Shown: positions 43,391 through 52,406, counted from the stretch's first letter. The stretch: DNA of 64,000 nucleotides from Thermoprotei archaeon (GCA_003649205.1 QMRC01000003.1:145048-209047); one strand, 5' to 3'. The notes: generated by a model from the letters alone, not told the origin. Numbers and translations are program-made.

Positions 43391-44292
43391 TTAACCACCT
43401 CCAATCTCCTAGCAACTAGGTACAGAGCAGATAGCACAAGTAAAGTAAGCAAGATCATGGGTACAATGATGAAGAGGTTACTAGCTGCAGTACTCATGGG
43501 TATTGATATGCATGCAAGTCCTCTACACCTAACACCACTAAACTTCAGACCTAGTACGTTACATAGTACGTAGTAAGCTAGTGCCTCATCTATGGGGAGT
43601 GCTGATGTCGAGATAGTTAGCTTGAGATCTACTTCAGGTAATGCCGTAGTGTAGAGAGCCCACACGTACCTCGAAACTACGTAGTGAAGTAGGCATACTC
43701 CAAGGGCTGTGTACTTCCTTAAACTTTCACGTTGTTCACTCAGTAACATCATGATGATTAGTGATAGCGATGTGTAGAGCAGTGCTTCCACTATGATCAC
43801 TGTGTACTTGATAGCTATGTAGTTCAGTACCATCACCATGTAGTTACCGAGCACTAACCAGAATGGAGTCACTACTGCGCACACGTACGCTATGGTGTAC
43901 GTAATCAGTACGTCTAGATAGGTTGTGACTCCAATGAACCTTCTCGTGTACGGTAGTGAGAGTAGGAGTGCTCTTAAGTCATTTACCTCACCTGTTGTTG
44001 TTACGTAGGTCTCAGCTATGTACCATGAGTAAACCATCACGAGCATTGGCGTCATGACGTCTACGAGTATGTACTTAAGAGCATCCACTACAGGCTGTGT
44101 TGAGAATATCGATGTCACTGTGTAGAGGGGGACAGCTACCGTGAATACAGCAAGAGCAAGACCGAGGATTATGAGATCTCCCGTACATACAGTGTTCCTG
44201 AACACAACTACGTAGATCATCTGCTTCAGGTACTGTCTAAGTGAGGTCCTCATAGACATACTAACCACCAACTGCTCTAACATATAGCTCAC
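43387..44292 (-). CDS. ABC-2 type exporter membrane subunit
   Basis: 301 aa with about six hydrophobic segments and no binding-protein-type EAA loop. It starts in a cytosolic amphipathic stretch (SMRTSLRQYLKQMIYVVVFR) and ends LTLLVLSALYLVARRLEVVK. The layout and its place directly after an ATPase gene (32-base overlap) fit an ABC-2 exporter subunit. The exported substrate is unknown. Confidence 0.75.
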   Translation of the reverse strand: MSYMLEQLVVSMSMRTSLRQYLKQMIYVVVFRNTVCTGDLIILGLALAVFTVAVPLYTVTSIFSTQPVVDALKYILVDVMTPMLVMVYSWYIAETYVTTTGEVNDLRALLLSLPYTRRFIGVTTYLDVLITYTIAYVCAVVTPFWLVLGNYMVMVLNYIAIKYTVIIVEALLYTSLSLIIMMLLSEQRESLRKYTALGVCLLHYVVSRYVWALYTTALPEVDLKLTISTSALPIDEALAYYVLCNVLGLKFSGVRCRGLACISIPMSTAASNLFIIVPMILLTLLVLSALYLVARRLEVVK

Positions 44293-45172
44293 TAAGGTTG
44301 TGGAACAGGTACGTTATCTTCCTAATACCGAATTCACGTAGCTTACTCACGACCTGATCCAAGTACCTAGGATCAACAATGAACGTGATACCCTCTCTAT
44401 CCACAACCGTACCAGATACTCCCTGTAACCTACCTACCTCATCACACAACTTCCTCACATCTAGATCACGTGTAACAGCTACACACACCCTAACACTCAA
44501 CCCCAATCTTCTACACACATCCACTACACTACCGCTACACATAGCAAGACCTCTACATAGAACAACAACGTAGTTACAGATGTACTCAAGTTCAGGTAGT
44601 ATGTGACTAGCAATCAGGACATCCACACCGAAATCCTCGTGAAGTTCCCTAAGGTACCTCAAGATCTTGATCCTCATACCTGGATCAACGTGAGTAAGAG
44701 GCTCATCGAGAATTAGTACCTGTGGCGAACCCATGAGAGTACAGGCAAGAGAAATCCTCTGAATAACACCACGTGAGAGAGTAGATATCCTAGCACCTAA
44801 GTACTTCTCCAACTCAAGTAACTGAACAACATTCCTAACTTCACCCTCCCTAACACCCCTCAACCTAGCATAGAACCTAAGTACCTCCCAACAAGTAGCC
44901 TTAAGTGGAAAAACAGGAACCTCAGGTAGATAACCAAGATACCTCCTCAGCACATATCCTTCCTCCCAAGGATCATAGTCGAGAACACGAACAGTACCAA
45001 AATCAGGCCTCAATTGACCAACGAGAATCCTCAGCAAAGTAGTCTTACCAACACCATTAGGACCAATAATACCGACGATCACACCCCTAGGCACAGAAAA
45101 GGTTACACCACGAAGAGCTTGCACCGAACCGAAGGACTTACACACATTCCTCACATCAATAAAATTTCCCAA
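44261..45172 (-). CDS. ABC exporter ATP-binding protein
   Basis: About 303 aa from the TTG at 45172, which follows GAGGTG at the proper distance; the frame is open to 45202. Walker A GPNGVGKTTLLRIL, signature LSRGVIQRISLACTLM, Walker B VLILDEPLTHVDPGMR and switch His ASHILPELEYIC are intact; LSRGV is a variant of LSGGQ. The C-terminal 80 residues (VAVTRDLDVRKLCDEVGRLQ) are the small domain common in ABC-2 exporters. It is the first gene of a five-gene overlapping operon running to 38781. Confidence 0.88.
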   Translation of the reverse strand: MGNFIDVRNVCKSFGSVQALRGVTFSVPRGVIVGIIGPNGVGKTTLLRILVGQLRPDFGTVRVLDYDPWEEGYVLRRYLGYLPEVPVFPLKATCWEVLRFYARLRGVREGEVRNVVQLLELEKYLGARISTLSRGVIQRISLACTLMGSPQVLILDEPLTHVDPGMRIKILRYLRELHEDFGVDVLIASHILPELEYICNYVVVLCRGLAMCSGSVVDVCRRLGLSVRVCVAVTRDLDVRKLCDEVGRLQGVSGTVVDREGITFIVDPRYLDQVVSKLREFGIRKITYLFHNLSELYVRAVGG

Positions 45173-45287
45173 CCACACCACCTCACATAGAAGGAAACTC
45201 AACTAAGTAAAATCCTCCTTAAAAAGAATAACTACTGAGGATAACTGGAGAGAAATCCACAAATACCTACCCCAAGGAAGATACCAC

Positions 45288-46154
45288 GTGAGCACCCTAA
45301 TCAAAAACCTCCAAGGCCTACTAGTCTACATAGCCGTGGCATATACCATAGCATACCTCATGGACATCCCTGTAATTCTCAAGATAGTGGAGATGAAGTA
45401 CGTACCCCTCATCCTCGCAGCTAGAATGTACGCACCATTCCTAGCAGTTATAACAGTGATCGTACTCACTAGGAAACCAATCCTTAGAGAATTAAAGGAG
45501 TTAGGTATTCGGTTAAGCACGAAGAATCTGAAGTACTTCTTCATAGGTGCTGGAGTGCCTTACGCCGTATATGCACTAGGTACACTCTATGCGTACCTAC
45601 TTGGATTTAGAGTAGTGAATCCAATAGCTGAGCTACCTCTAGCTAAGATGTTCGGTCCTATCACCGTACTCATAACTACACTAGTTGGAACATATGTAGC
45701 CGCCATAACGATCAATACAGCTTTTGCACTTGGTGAAGAAATTGGATGGAGAGGGTATCTCTACATACTACTCAGACCTAAATTCGGAACTACTCTCTCA
45801 TCGATCATCATTGGAACTATATGGGCACTATGGCACGCCCCCCTCATACTGTTCCTAGGTTACAACTACCCACATCACAGAGATATCGTGGGATTAGGTA
45901 TGTTCATACTCATCTGCTCCGTATGGAGCTACATAATGCTGTACCTAAGAGAGGTTAGTGGTAGCGTTCTTCCAGCCGCTACTATGCATGGAGCTATAAA
46001 TGCACTAGCTGGATTAATGAAGCTTACAGTGGACATAGAGGATGAGCTGTACTCAATGCCTGTCGGTATGTTGTCACTACTAGCCTCGCTAACCGTGGCT
46101 ATAATCGTAGCTACAATACCTCGTACTAAGGTATTGACCTCCTCCTCAAAATGA
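45288..46154 (+). CDS. CPBP family intramembrane metalloprotease
   Basis: 288 aa, about seven or eight hydrophobic segments. The three motifs of the CPBP (CaaX protease and bacteriocin-processing, Abi) family are present: GEEIGWRGYLY, then WALWHAPLIL and MHGAINALAG. These bury a zinc in the membrane and cut prenylated or peptide substrates; in bacteria they often confer bacteriocin immunity. It is divergent from the ABC exporter operon. GTG start at 45288. Confidence 0.85.
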   Translation: MSTLIKNLQGLLVYIAVAYTIAYLMDIPVILKIVEMKYVPLILAARMYAPFLAVITVIVLTRKPILRELKELGIRLSTKNLKYFFIGAGVPYAVYALGTLYAYLLGFRVVNPIAELPLAKMFGPITVLITTLVGTYVAAITINTAFALGEEIGWRGYLYILLRPKFGTTLSSIIIGTIWALWHAPLILFLGYNYPHHRDIVGLGMFILICSVWSYIMLYLREVSGSVLPAATMHGAINALAGLMKLTVDIEDELYSMPVGMLSLLASLTVAIIVATIPRTKVLTSSSK

Positions 46155-46275
46155 GTAGTACAAATGTAAAGAAATATTACGAGTAGTGGTATGTGTAATA
46201 CTGCTCCTCCCTAAAAGGCTCTGCACATCAACACTCTGGGTACTCAAATTGTGAAAGAACACTCATTACAGCAAA

Positions 46276-46790
46276 TTAAAGTCCTAGAAAGGTGGTTAAC
46301 CTCAGAACATTAATCCTCGGATAGTGAAGAAGCATTATGGTCAATACGACAGGTGTTGACAAGCAGTAAGCTGCACCGAAGTAACCAGCTATCAAGTGTC
46401 TAAGTAGGTAAGTGAGGTCAGGTCTAGGTCCTGAAGGTGGTCAAAATGCTAGCGTAGTAAATGGCATTAACCACAGTAAACCTCGATTGAGAATCCCTGT
46501 AAAGTCATCTCTTAGCAATGCACTCTCAAATCCACGACGTAGCGACTAAGAGAGCTAGACCTGATTACCCATATGATCATCATCCCGTACCTCTCACTAA
46601 TACCTATGCTCTGACCAATAGCTATCACGAGATATGGCACGGCACAGAGAACGATGAACATAGTAGCTAACTTATGTCTCAACATTACGAGGAGGATAGC
46701 TAGGAGAGACACTACGTGGATAATTAATGCCAGCCAAAGTAGCTCAACCATTGTATTTATCATTGCGTTCCTAAGTCCTTCAAGTATCAC
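46276..46790 (-). pseudogene. Decayed membrane-protein gene
   Basis: Three minus-strand pieces in different frames each look like membrane protein. 46512-46790 gives 92 aa with three hydrophobic segments (VELLWLALIIHVVSLLAILL; MFIVLCAVPYLVIAIG). A middle piece near 46430-46500 reads SRFTVVNAIYYASILTTF. A last piece ending at 46276 reads LTYLLRHLIAGYFGAAYCLS then TPVVLTIMLLHYPRI. Two frameshifts would join them into one protein of about 165 aa. Alternatively only the first 92 aa are translated. No family is recognised. Confidence 0.5.
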
Positions 46791-46938
46791 TGAGTAGGTC
46801 CCTGCAGATGATGAGTATTCTCTTAGTGCATAAGTGGTAGTAGGAGGAGTTCAATGAGTAGCAGTACTAGAACTACTTGCTTACCAGGTAGTCTATTACC
46901 TCTTCAAACGAGGTACTACCCATGTAGTAGGGTGAATA

Positions 46939-47931
46939 ATGGACCTGAAGTTACTAATACCCTTACCACATGTGTTACCATTAATAGGAGTGCTCTCAGC
47001 ATTCTCTACAGAGCTACTTATGTCGTCTCGTGTTATTGGTCGTGGTGTATGTCCTAGGTGTGGTAGAGTTGGTAGTGTTGTTCTTAAGGAGTTATCGGGT
47101 AAGATCTACGTATATGTCAAGCATGGTAGGGAATGGTGTTACGTAGGTCCACTTGAGAAGGTTGATCTATCTAGAGTTCTTCAGGATCTAAGGACTTACC
47201 ACAGTATTACCACTATATTGAGTAGGTACCTCGTACCTAGGTATGAAGGTGGTGTATCAATGAGGTACGTACTGATATTTGTAATTGGTCTATCTCTACT
47301 ATTGTCAGCATATGGGTTGAGTACTAGGTATGGTTACGAGAGTATAGCTTTGACTCTGACACTGCTCTCTACTGTGGTATTTTCACTGGGTATAGCGATC
47401 TATGAGGTTACTACATCACCTACAATGCAGTATGGTAGCCTTAAGAGGATTTTAGGTCATGGATTGTGGAAGTACTTTCTGGTGATAGTCGCTGTAGTTC
47501 TCCTCACTATCCTCATGACCTTGCCAATAGCTAGTCCTGTGAAGTTTTCATTTAAGTATAAAGCACCTGTGTTATGTCATGCAGTTACCTGGATTGGGGG
47601 TAGGAGAATTGAACGTGAGTATGTGGTGTATCATGCCGTGCGCTATGACGTACCACTTACCTCAGTACTGCTACCTCCACTTGTCATTACTTACCTCCTC
47701 AGACCTATAGCACAGATGCGAGGAGTAAAGTGGTACCTAGTGCTAATGCTACTTACACTACTCACATCCAATCTAATATTTCATGCGGTGCCACAGGTAG
47801 TACGTGCATTGATGCTAGATCCATGGAGCTTACTCATGTATACTCTCACTACTTCACTAACTATGTTTGTGGTAGGGGTGTTGTTCACTACATTCATTCA
47901 TGTGTTGAAGAAGCTAGCTTCAGTTCACTGA
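46939..47931 (+). CDS. Zinc-ribbon-like multi-pass membrane protein
   Basis: 330 aa. Near residue 38 a CPRCGRVGSVVL segment, followed by a further strand and REWCYVGPLEK, looks like a small zinc-binding domain. Hydrophobic segments follow: about 105-125, 130-155, 178-200, 238-255, 265-285 and 298-320, with an extracytoplasmic stretch after the third (SFKYKAPVLCHAVTWIGG). GGGTGA precedes the ATG. I do not recognise the family. A short overlapping frame (46854-47057) has a strong AGGAGGAG site but no protein-like look. Confidence 0.65.
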   Translation: MDLKLLIPLPHVLPLIGVLSAFSTELLMSSRVIGRGVCPRCGRVGSVVLKELSGKIYVYVKHGREWCYVGPLEKVDLSRVLQDLRTYHSITTILSRYLVPRYEGGVSMRYVLIFVIGLSLLLSAYGLSTRYGYESIALTLTLLSTVVFSLGIAIYEVTTSPTMQYGSLKRILGHGLWKYFLVIVAVVLLTILMTLPIASPVKFSFKYKAPVLCHAVTWIGGRRIEREYVVYHAVRYDVPLTSVLLPPLVITYLLRPIAQMRGVKWYLVLMLLTLLTSNLIFHAVPQVVRALMLDPWSLLMYTLTTSLTMFVVGVLFTTFIHVLKKLASVH

Positions 47932-48004
47932 GGAACAGCATCTAAGAGCCCAGTTCTCACTAAATTACTAGTTACCTTATTTAGTACTCAAATGTACTCA
48001 TAGC

Positions 48005-49369
48005 TTGATGGTTGTTCGTGAAGTTGTTGAGTGTGTAGAAGCTGTTCCTGAATACAGTAGATTTCCACTTGTTGACGAGCTTACCTCCAGTACTAGGGAA
48101 TTGGGTAGGAGATTTAGTGATAGGGTTGAGGTTTTTGAGGTGAGTTGCTCTAGATCTGGCGACCCTATTTTAGCTACTAGGATTGGTAGAGGTAGTAGGG
48201 TTGTTCTTGCTCTTGGTTTGGTGTATCCTGATGACCCTGCTAGTGCTCTTGCTCTAGATTACTTGAGTTGGTACATGGTTAAGAGACCTGAGGTTTGGAT
48301 GGTTAGTGATACTACGTGGATCATCGTTAAGGTCGTTGATGCCTTAGGTGCTAGGTTTAATGAGGAGTGGTTTAGGGATGTGTCTTCCGTAGAGAAGCTC
48401 ATTCTTAATCACTATGTTCCTCCCCCGTCGCTATGTGTTGAATCTACATTCCCTATTGAGTATAAGGAATTGAGATGGAGTAAGCCATTACCAGAGACTG
48501 AAGCAATTATGAAGTTGGTTAATGACTATAAGCCACAGTTCATTTTTCAATTTCGTTCCTGTTTCTTTAGAGGTCTTGCGTACTACCTATCTAGGCACTC
48601 ACCTGAGCTGTATAGGTATCTACGTGCCATATCTGAGAGATTCAAGCTTCCTCTCTACGCCAGTGAATTTAGACCACCATACGTGATCAAGCTTGATACT
48701 GCGGTGTATAGGGTACCTCGTGCAAGGGATTACTGTGATGTTGTTGAGAGCGTTCTCGGTAGGGTACCTGTAGATGTCCTTAAGTTCGGTGGATCTAGTG
48801 GTGACTTCATTGAGGGGTTTAGTGGTGATGTGCTTGAGGTCGTTGCTGAGGTTCCGTACGTTGTTGATGAGAGGATTTCAGATACAGCACCCACTGGTAT
48901 TCCGAGGAGGGAGGTATTCTTGCTCTCGCTCAGGAAGTTAAGATTCGAATTGAGGAATTTAAGGAAGAATCTTGAGATCTTGAGAAAGTACGTATCGAGT
49001 GATAATCCTTACTACGAAGCTCTTGACCACATGACACCTCTCGATTTAGTGAATACAGAGATTCAGGATAAGTGGATTAAGTCACATGGTACCTCTACGG
49101 AATCAGCTACTGTTGCTGATATAGTCAGTAGCTACGTAGTTCACTACCTCTACACTACCGCACTTAAGTATGGTCTACTACATCAATGTATTAGGTACGA
49201 GACTACTAGAGGGAGAACAGTACCGAGTACAATTAAAGGTAATGTGGTTAAGAAGGTGGAGAAGCATCTTCATGAACTCAATTCCTGTGCAAGGTACAGA
49301 AAGGTTTCGATAAGGAATGTAGTTCAGACATGTCTGTACACAATGCTCATGGTAGTGACGCTACTGTAG
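48005..49369 (+). CDS. M14 carboxypeptidase-like protein lacking zinc ligands
   Basis: 454 aa. The region CSRSGDPILATRIGRGSRVV and then LALGLVYPDDPASALALDYL has the layout of archaeal M14 metallocarboxypeptidases (SxxGRPI..IG...VLL...PHPNEPxGxxAL), but the zinc motif HxxE reads Y74-P-D-D77. Later FIFQFRSCFFRGLAYYLS sits where the third ligand (LHG) is expected. So the fold may persist without activity. The C-terminal half is helical (LRKLRFELRNLRKNLEILRK). No neighbours share its strand spacing; the assignment is tentative. Confidence 0.55.
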   Translation: MMVVREVVECVEAVPEYSRFPLVDELTSSTRELGRRFSDRVEVFEVSCSRSGDPILATRIGRGSRVVLALGLVYPDDPASALALDYLSWYMVKRPEVWMVSDTTWIIVKVVDALGARFNEEWFRDVSSVEKLILNHYVPPPSLCVESTFPIEYKELRWSKPLPETEAIMKLVNDYKPQFIFQFRSCFFRGLAYYLSRHSPELYRYLRAISERFKLPLYASEFRPPYVIKLDTAVYRVPRARDYCDVVESVLGRVPVDVLKFGGSSGDFIEGFSGDVLEVVAEVPYVVDERISDTAPTGIPRREVFLLSLRKLRFELRNLRKNLEILRKYVSSDNPYYEALDHMTPLDLVNTEIQDKWIKSHGTSTESATVADIVSSYVVHYLYTTALKYGLLHQCIRYETTRGRTVPSTIKGNVVKKVEKHLHELNSCARYRKVSIRNVVQTCLYTMLMVVTLL

Positions 49370-49642
49370 CAGCATAACTAACTTACTGACCTCCCTCGAG
49401 TAACCTAGTTAATTTCATCGCGTAAAGTGAAATCCACTACCCATCCAGTTAATGGGTCAAGCATTATTGAGTTATGTCTTGAGAGGTATTAGTTGGCTTA
49501 GTGCCATTCCTACTAGTAACTGCTTATATCTCCATAGGAGGGGTATGCTGAGGAGACAGTACCTAATTCTTCAAGAAAGGTAGTTGCTAGTATGCATACT
49601 AAGTATCATACATCGTATCAGGAGTGAGAGAAAAATTAGCGG

Positions 49643-50224
49643 CTAGTGTATACTCAATGCTCTTCTACTTAGCTCATGAACTGAAACCCACGTGCTCTCT
49701 CTAGGCCAAACCTCTCTAATCATCATGTTCTCAAGATCACCCTCAAAGATCTTCTCAACTCTACCAAAGTAAATCAAGCCCTCACCGATGAAACTACATG
49801 AAAGTGATGAAACTAGTCTATAGTACCCCGTACGATCACTAGTGAATGAATACACCTGTAGAACAGCTTCACTGTAATTCCTCAACCTCCTAACTAGATC
49901 ACGGTACTTAGCTAAACCACTAAACGAGAGTTCTAGTGGAATCTCCTCACCAATACTGAGTGCTCTCAAGATAACTCTCAACACCTCATTACACAATCCC
50001 AGCTCAACTTCTAAATCACAACCACCATACCTCCTCACTAACTTCAGGACTGACTGAACAAATCCATGAGTTAAGTCGAAGTATAACAGCATAGGTACCT
50101 TAGCGTATGTACCGCGATAAAGTACAGTAGCGAACCCAATGGTGAAGAAGCTCCTTCCCTCCTCAATTACTTTATGTAGTATCGTATCCATGGCTCTCAA
50201 CGAAGTAAGAGATAACTCACCCAC
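49643..50224 (-). CDS. Hypothetical 193-aa protein
   Basis: Starts MGELSLTSLRAMDTILHKV with GGTTATTATG upstream. It is mixed alpha/beta with five Cys and no clear motif, and has the sequence YFDLTHGFVQSVLKLVRRYG in the middle and ends VSVHELSRRALSIH. No membrane segment or signal is visible. It is divergent from a possible mini-gene at 50247 and alone on its strand. Confidence 0.55.
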   Translation of the reverse strand: MGELSLTSLRAMDTILHKVIEEGRSFFTIGFATVLYRGTYAKVPMLLYFDLTHGFVQSVLKLVRRYGGCDLEVELGLCNEVLRVILRALSIGEEIPLELSFSGLAKYRDLVRRLRNYSEAVLQVYSFTSDRTGYYRLVSSLSCSFIGEGLIYFGRVEKIFEGDLENMMIREVWPRESTWVSVHELSRRALSIH

Positions 50225-50246
50225 ATAATAACCTTGTCCAATAGCT

Positions 50247-50423
50247 ATGGTCAGAATAGGGTATCCAACGAGAAGAGGAAAGAGACATTGGAGAAGAAGA
50301 TGGAAGTGGATTCTCTGGTGGCTCTGGAGCTACAAGTGGCAACTCATTTGGGCTAAAAGACAGGGAATCCTACTTAAGAGAAAACAAGGTAAGAGAAAAG
50401 CGCAGAAAGCACTGAGTAGGTAA
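50247..50423 (+). CDS. Possible Trp-rich, highly basic miniprotein (58 aa)
   Basis: This is the only coding-like content of the 302-base gap 50225-50526. An ATG at 50247 opens 58 codons to TAA at 50423. The product has 20 Arg/Lys, eight Trp and no Asp or Glu: MVRIGYPTRRGKRHWRRR, then a Trp-rich core KWILWWLWSYKWQLIW, then a Lys/Arg tail. No ribosome binding site is seen; an ACATAATAA stretch 17-25 bases upstream could serve a leaderless transcript. The purine-rich DNA could give such a frame by chance, so confidence is low. Confidence 0.25.
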   Translation: MVRIGYPTRRGKRHWRRRWKWILWWLWSYKWQLIWAKRQGILLKRKQGKRKAQKALSR

Positions 50424-50526
50424 CACATACACTTATAAACTACGTACAAGCTACCTTAGACCCTTAGGAAAATTGGAAAAACCCAGAGTTAAATTAGTTA
50501 AATTAAAGTACTGAAGAGGTGTCTAC

Positions 50527-51390
50527 ATGCAGGTTGTTCCAGTACTACCGCTGTGGAATTGGAGAACAGCTAGGGTACCAGTACTCACAACACAATTGAG
50601 GAGATTGAGAGCTAGAAGCTGTGGTATCTTCTACCCGCTATCGCTAGATAGAGCGGCTGATGTAGATACGAGAGCTAAGGTCTGTACGCAGATCATGACC
50701 GAGTTAAGGAACGTAGCTAGGGATCTAGATGTCACTGTCGTACTACATACAGAGTACATGAATCCACCATGGACATCGAGTGAGCAGTGTAGTAAGTACA
50801 TCAACAGAATCAAAGCACTAACTGAGGAGTTGTGTAAGCTGGAGTACAGGGTATGTATTGAGCTTCATCCAGGCTTCGTACCTCTAAGCGCATTTAAGAA
50901 AGCATTGATTGAACTAGCAAACCAGGTACAGAGCTTAGGAGATAAGGTAGCTATAGCTATAGAGCCTAGAACAGGAGCACCAACCATGAGGAGACCACAG
51001 GTAATCTCGACACTGACAGACCTAGCACTTCTCCTCAAGACGGTAGATACCATACCCACGAAGGTGATTCCAGTACTTGACATATCACAACTAGTAACAG
51101 CGCTACAGATTAGGTACAACCTAAGTGAAGGTGAGGCAATAGATCTCCTTAAGTACGAGCTAGAGACGCTTAGTGAGCTATGTCAGAGATCAGGAGTAGC
51201 TGAGGTACACATACATTGGCACTGGAGGAATAGACCAATACCACCACAGATAGCTACGAAATTAGTTGATGTACTGAAGCCATACCTAAAGAACTTCACA
51301 ACGATGTACCTGGTACCTGAGATACTTGGCGCAACAGCAGATCTACTCGTAACAACACTACAGAGAGCAACCACACTCCTCACAAAATAG
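50527..51390 (+). CDS. TIM-barrel protein of the AP endonuclease 2 / xylose isomerase-like superfamily
   Basis: 287 aa. Strand ends typical of the fold are seen: TVVLHTEYMNP, YRVCIELHPGF, KVAIAIEPRTGAP, KVIPVLDISQLVTAL and VAEVHIHWHW. These would place Glu, Asp and His as metal ligands. Ribosome site GAGGTG lies six bases before the ATG at 50527. A TATA-like ACTTATAAAC at about 50430-50439 is further up. The substrate is unknown. Confidence 0.65.
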   Translation: MQVVPVLPLWNWRTARVPVLTTQLRRLRARSCGIFYPLSLDRAADVDTRAKVCTQIMTELRNVARDLDVTVVLHTEYMNPPWTSSEQCSKYINRIKALTEELCKLEYRVCIELHPGFVPLSAFKKALIELANQVQSLGDKVAIAIEPRTGAPTMRRPQVISTLTDLALLLKTVDTIPTKVIPVLDISQLVTALQIRYNLSEGEAIDLLKYELETLSELCQRSGVAEVHIHWHWRNRPIPPQIATKLVDVLKPYLKNFTTMYLVPEILGATADLLVTTLQRATTLLTK

Positions 51391-51469
51391 GGAGTAGAAT
51401 AGATCACTGGAACAGAGGTATCTTTTTTACGAACCTCACTCATTGAACACTAAGCGTAACTACTCATTC

Positions 51470-51527
51470 TACCGTGATGAGAATCCTACACTCTGACTTA
51501 AGGATGAGGGTGGTGTTTGCTGACTCA
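51470..51527 (+). ncRNA. C/D box sRNA candidate
   Basis: Box C GTGATGA (51474-51480), 12-nt guide GAATCCTACACT, box D' CTGA (51493-51496), gap CTTA, C'-like AGGATGA (51501-51507), 12-nt guide GGGTGGTGTTTG, box D CTGA (51520-51523). Three of four boxes are perfect and both spacers are 12 nt. The first guide is complementary over GTGTAGGAT, which occurs in a conserved 23S rRNA segment (GUGUAGGAUAGGUGGGAG in E. coli); its ends do not match E. coli. It lies in the gap before the MBL-fold gene. Confidence 0.65.
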
Positions 51528-51596
51528 TCTACATCCTACAGGTACCTACTACGTGGTAGACGTGTACCTGACTGCTTGAAGTGATGTAGCCTTGAT

Positions 51597-51619
51597 CGCT
51601 GATGTAGATGTCATCAGCG
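51597..51619. other. 8-bp perfect hairpin upstream of MBL-fold gene
   Basis: CGCTGATG and CATCAGCG flank a seven-base loop TAGATGT. A GTGATGT 10 bases ahead and the CTGA inside the stem also mimic C/D boxes, so this could be part of a second, poorer guide RNA or an operator-like site. The TATA box of the next gene lies about 33 bases further on. Confidence 0.35.
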
Positions 51620-51650
51620 AGATTGCTCTCAAGTCCTTAGGCTTTGTCTA

Positions 51651-51661
51651 ATTTTTATAGC
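51651..51661 (+). promoter_or_regulatory. TATA box of second MBL-fold gene
   Basis: ATTTTTATAGC lies 17-27 bases before the ATG at 51678 with no ribosome binding site, fitting a leaderless transcript. Confidence 0.5.
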
Positions 51662-51677
51662 ACCCACTTAGGTACTG

Positions 51678-52406
51678 ATGTTTGTGATGTATCGTTCCTA
51701 TACAGATTGGGTTAAGGTAATTGTTGTGATAGATAATAATGTCTATCGAGAAGACCTTTACACGTCTTGGGGTCTTTCAATCTATGTTGAGACCCCAGGT
51801 GTGAGGGTTCTATTCGATACTGATACTGATGGTTCTAGGTTGGTGTACAATGCTGAGAAGCTAGGTATTGACTTATCTACTCTCAATGCTATTGTGATTA
51901 GCCATGACCACTACGATCATAGTGGTGGTCTTGAAGCGATTGCTAACTTCTGTCGAGGTAGACCTATCTACGTACCTGCTCATAGCTACCTACTTGACTA
52001 CGTCTGTAATCTAGGTCTCACTCCAGTGCCCGTACACTCCACAACACTGATTGCTGATGGAGTTTACGTTGTAGGTGAGTTATCTAGTGGAGCTTTTGGT
52101 CTCTACGAGATAGCTCTTGCCATTAAGGTAAGGAGTGGTAAGTTGGTTACTCTGTGTGGTTGTTCACACCCCGGTATTGAACGCATTGTTGAGAAGGTGC
52201 TTAAAGATATAGGTGGGATCCCCGTGGCTGTTATTGGTGGTTTTCACTCACCTACATCGTATAGTCTTGATAAACTTGTTGAGTTAGGTGTTGAGAAAAT
52301 TTACCCACTTCACTGTAGTGGATTAGGTGCTGTGAGGTACCTAAGTAGGAAGTATCCTGAGAGGTTAGGTACTGGTGGTAGTGGTTTTGTGCTATATGTT
52401 GAGTAA
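51678..52406 (+). CDS. Metallo-beta-lactamase fold hydrolase (COG1237), second paralog
   Basis: 242 aa. The ligands are in SHDHYDHSGG, CGCSHPGIERIVEKV, GGFHSP and LHCSG. It runs parallel to the protein at 33165 throughout (TSWGLSIYVE against SAWGLSILLK), so the two are paralogs. Substrate unknown; the group is named after a methanopterin-pathway enzyme, but no such pathway is visible here. The cobN gene begins 67 bases after it on the same strand. Confidence 0.83.
   Translation: MFVMYRSYTDWVKVIVVIDNNVYREDLYTSWGLSIYVETPGVRVLFDTDTDGSRLVYNAEKLGIDLSTLNAIVISHDHYDHSGGLEAIANFCRGRPIYVPAHSYLLDYVCNLGLTPVPVHSTTLIADGVYVVGELSSGAFGLYEIALAIKVRSGKLVTLCGCSHPGIERIVEKVLKDIGGIPVAVIGGFHSPTSYSLDKLVELGVEKIYPLHCSGLGAVRYLSRKYPERLGTGGSGFVLYVE

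Noticed and set aside
46854..47057. 67-aa frame with a strong AGGAGGAG site
   Set aside because: The sequence is not protein-like and it overlaps the better-supported membrane gene at 46939 in another frame.
49370..49642. Gap of 273 bases checked for RNA genes or gene remnants
   Set aside because: No tRNA, guide RNA boxes or convincing coding remnant were found.
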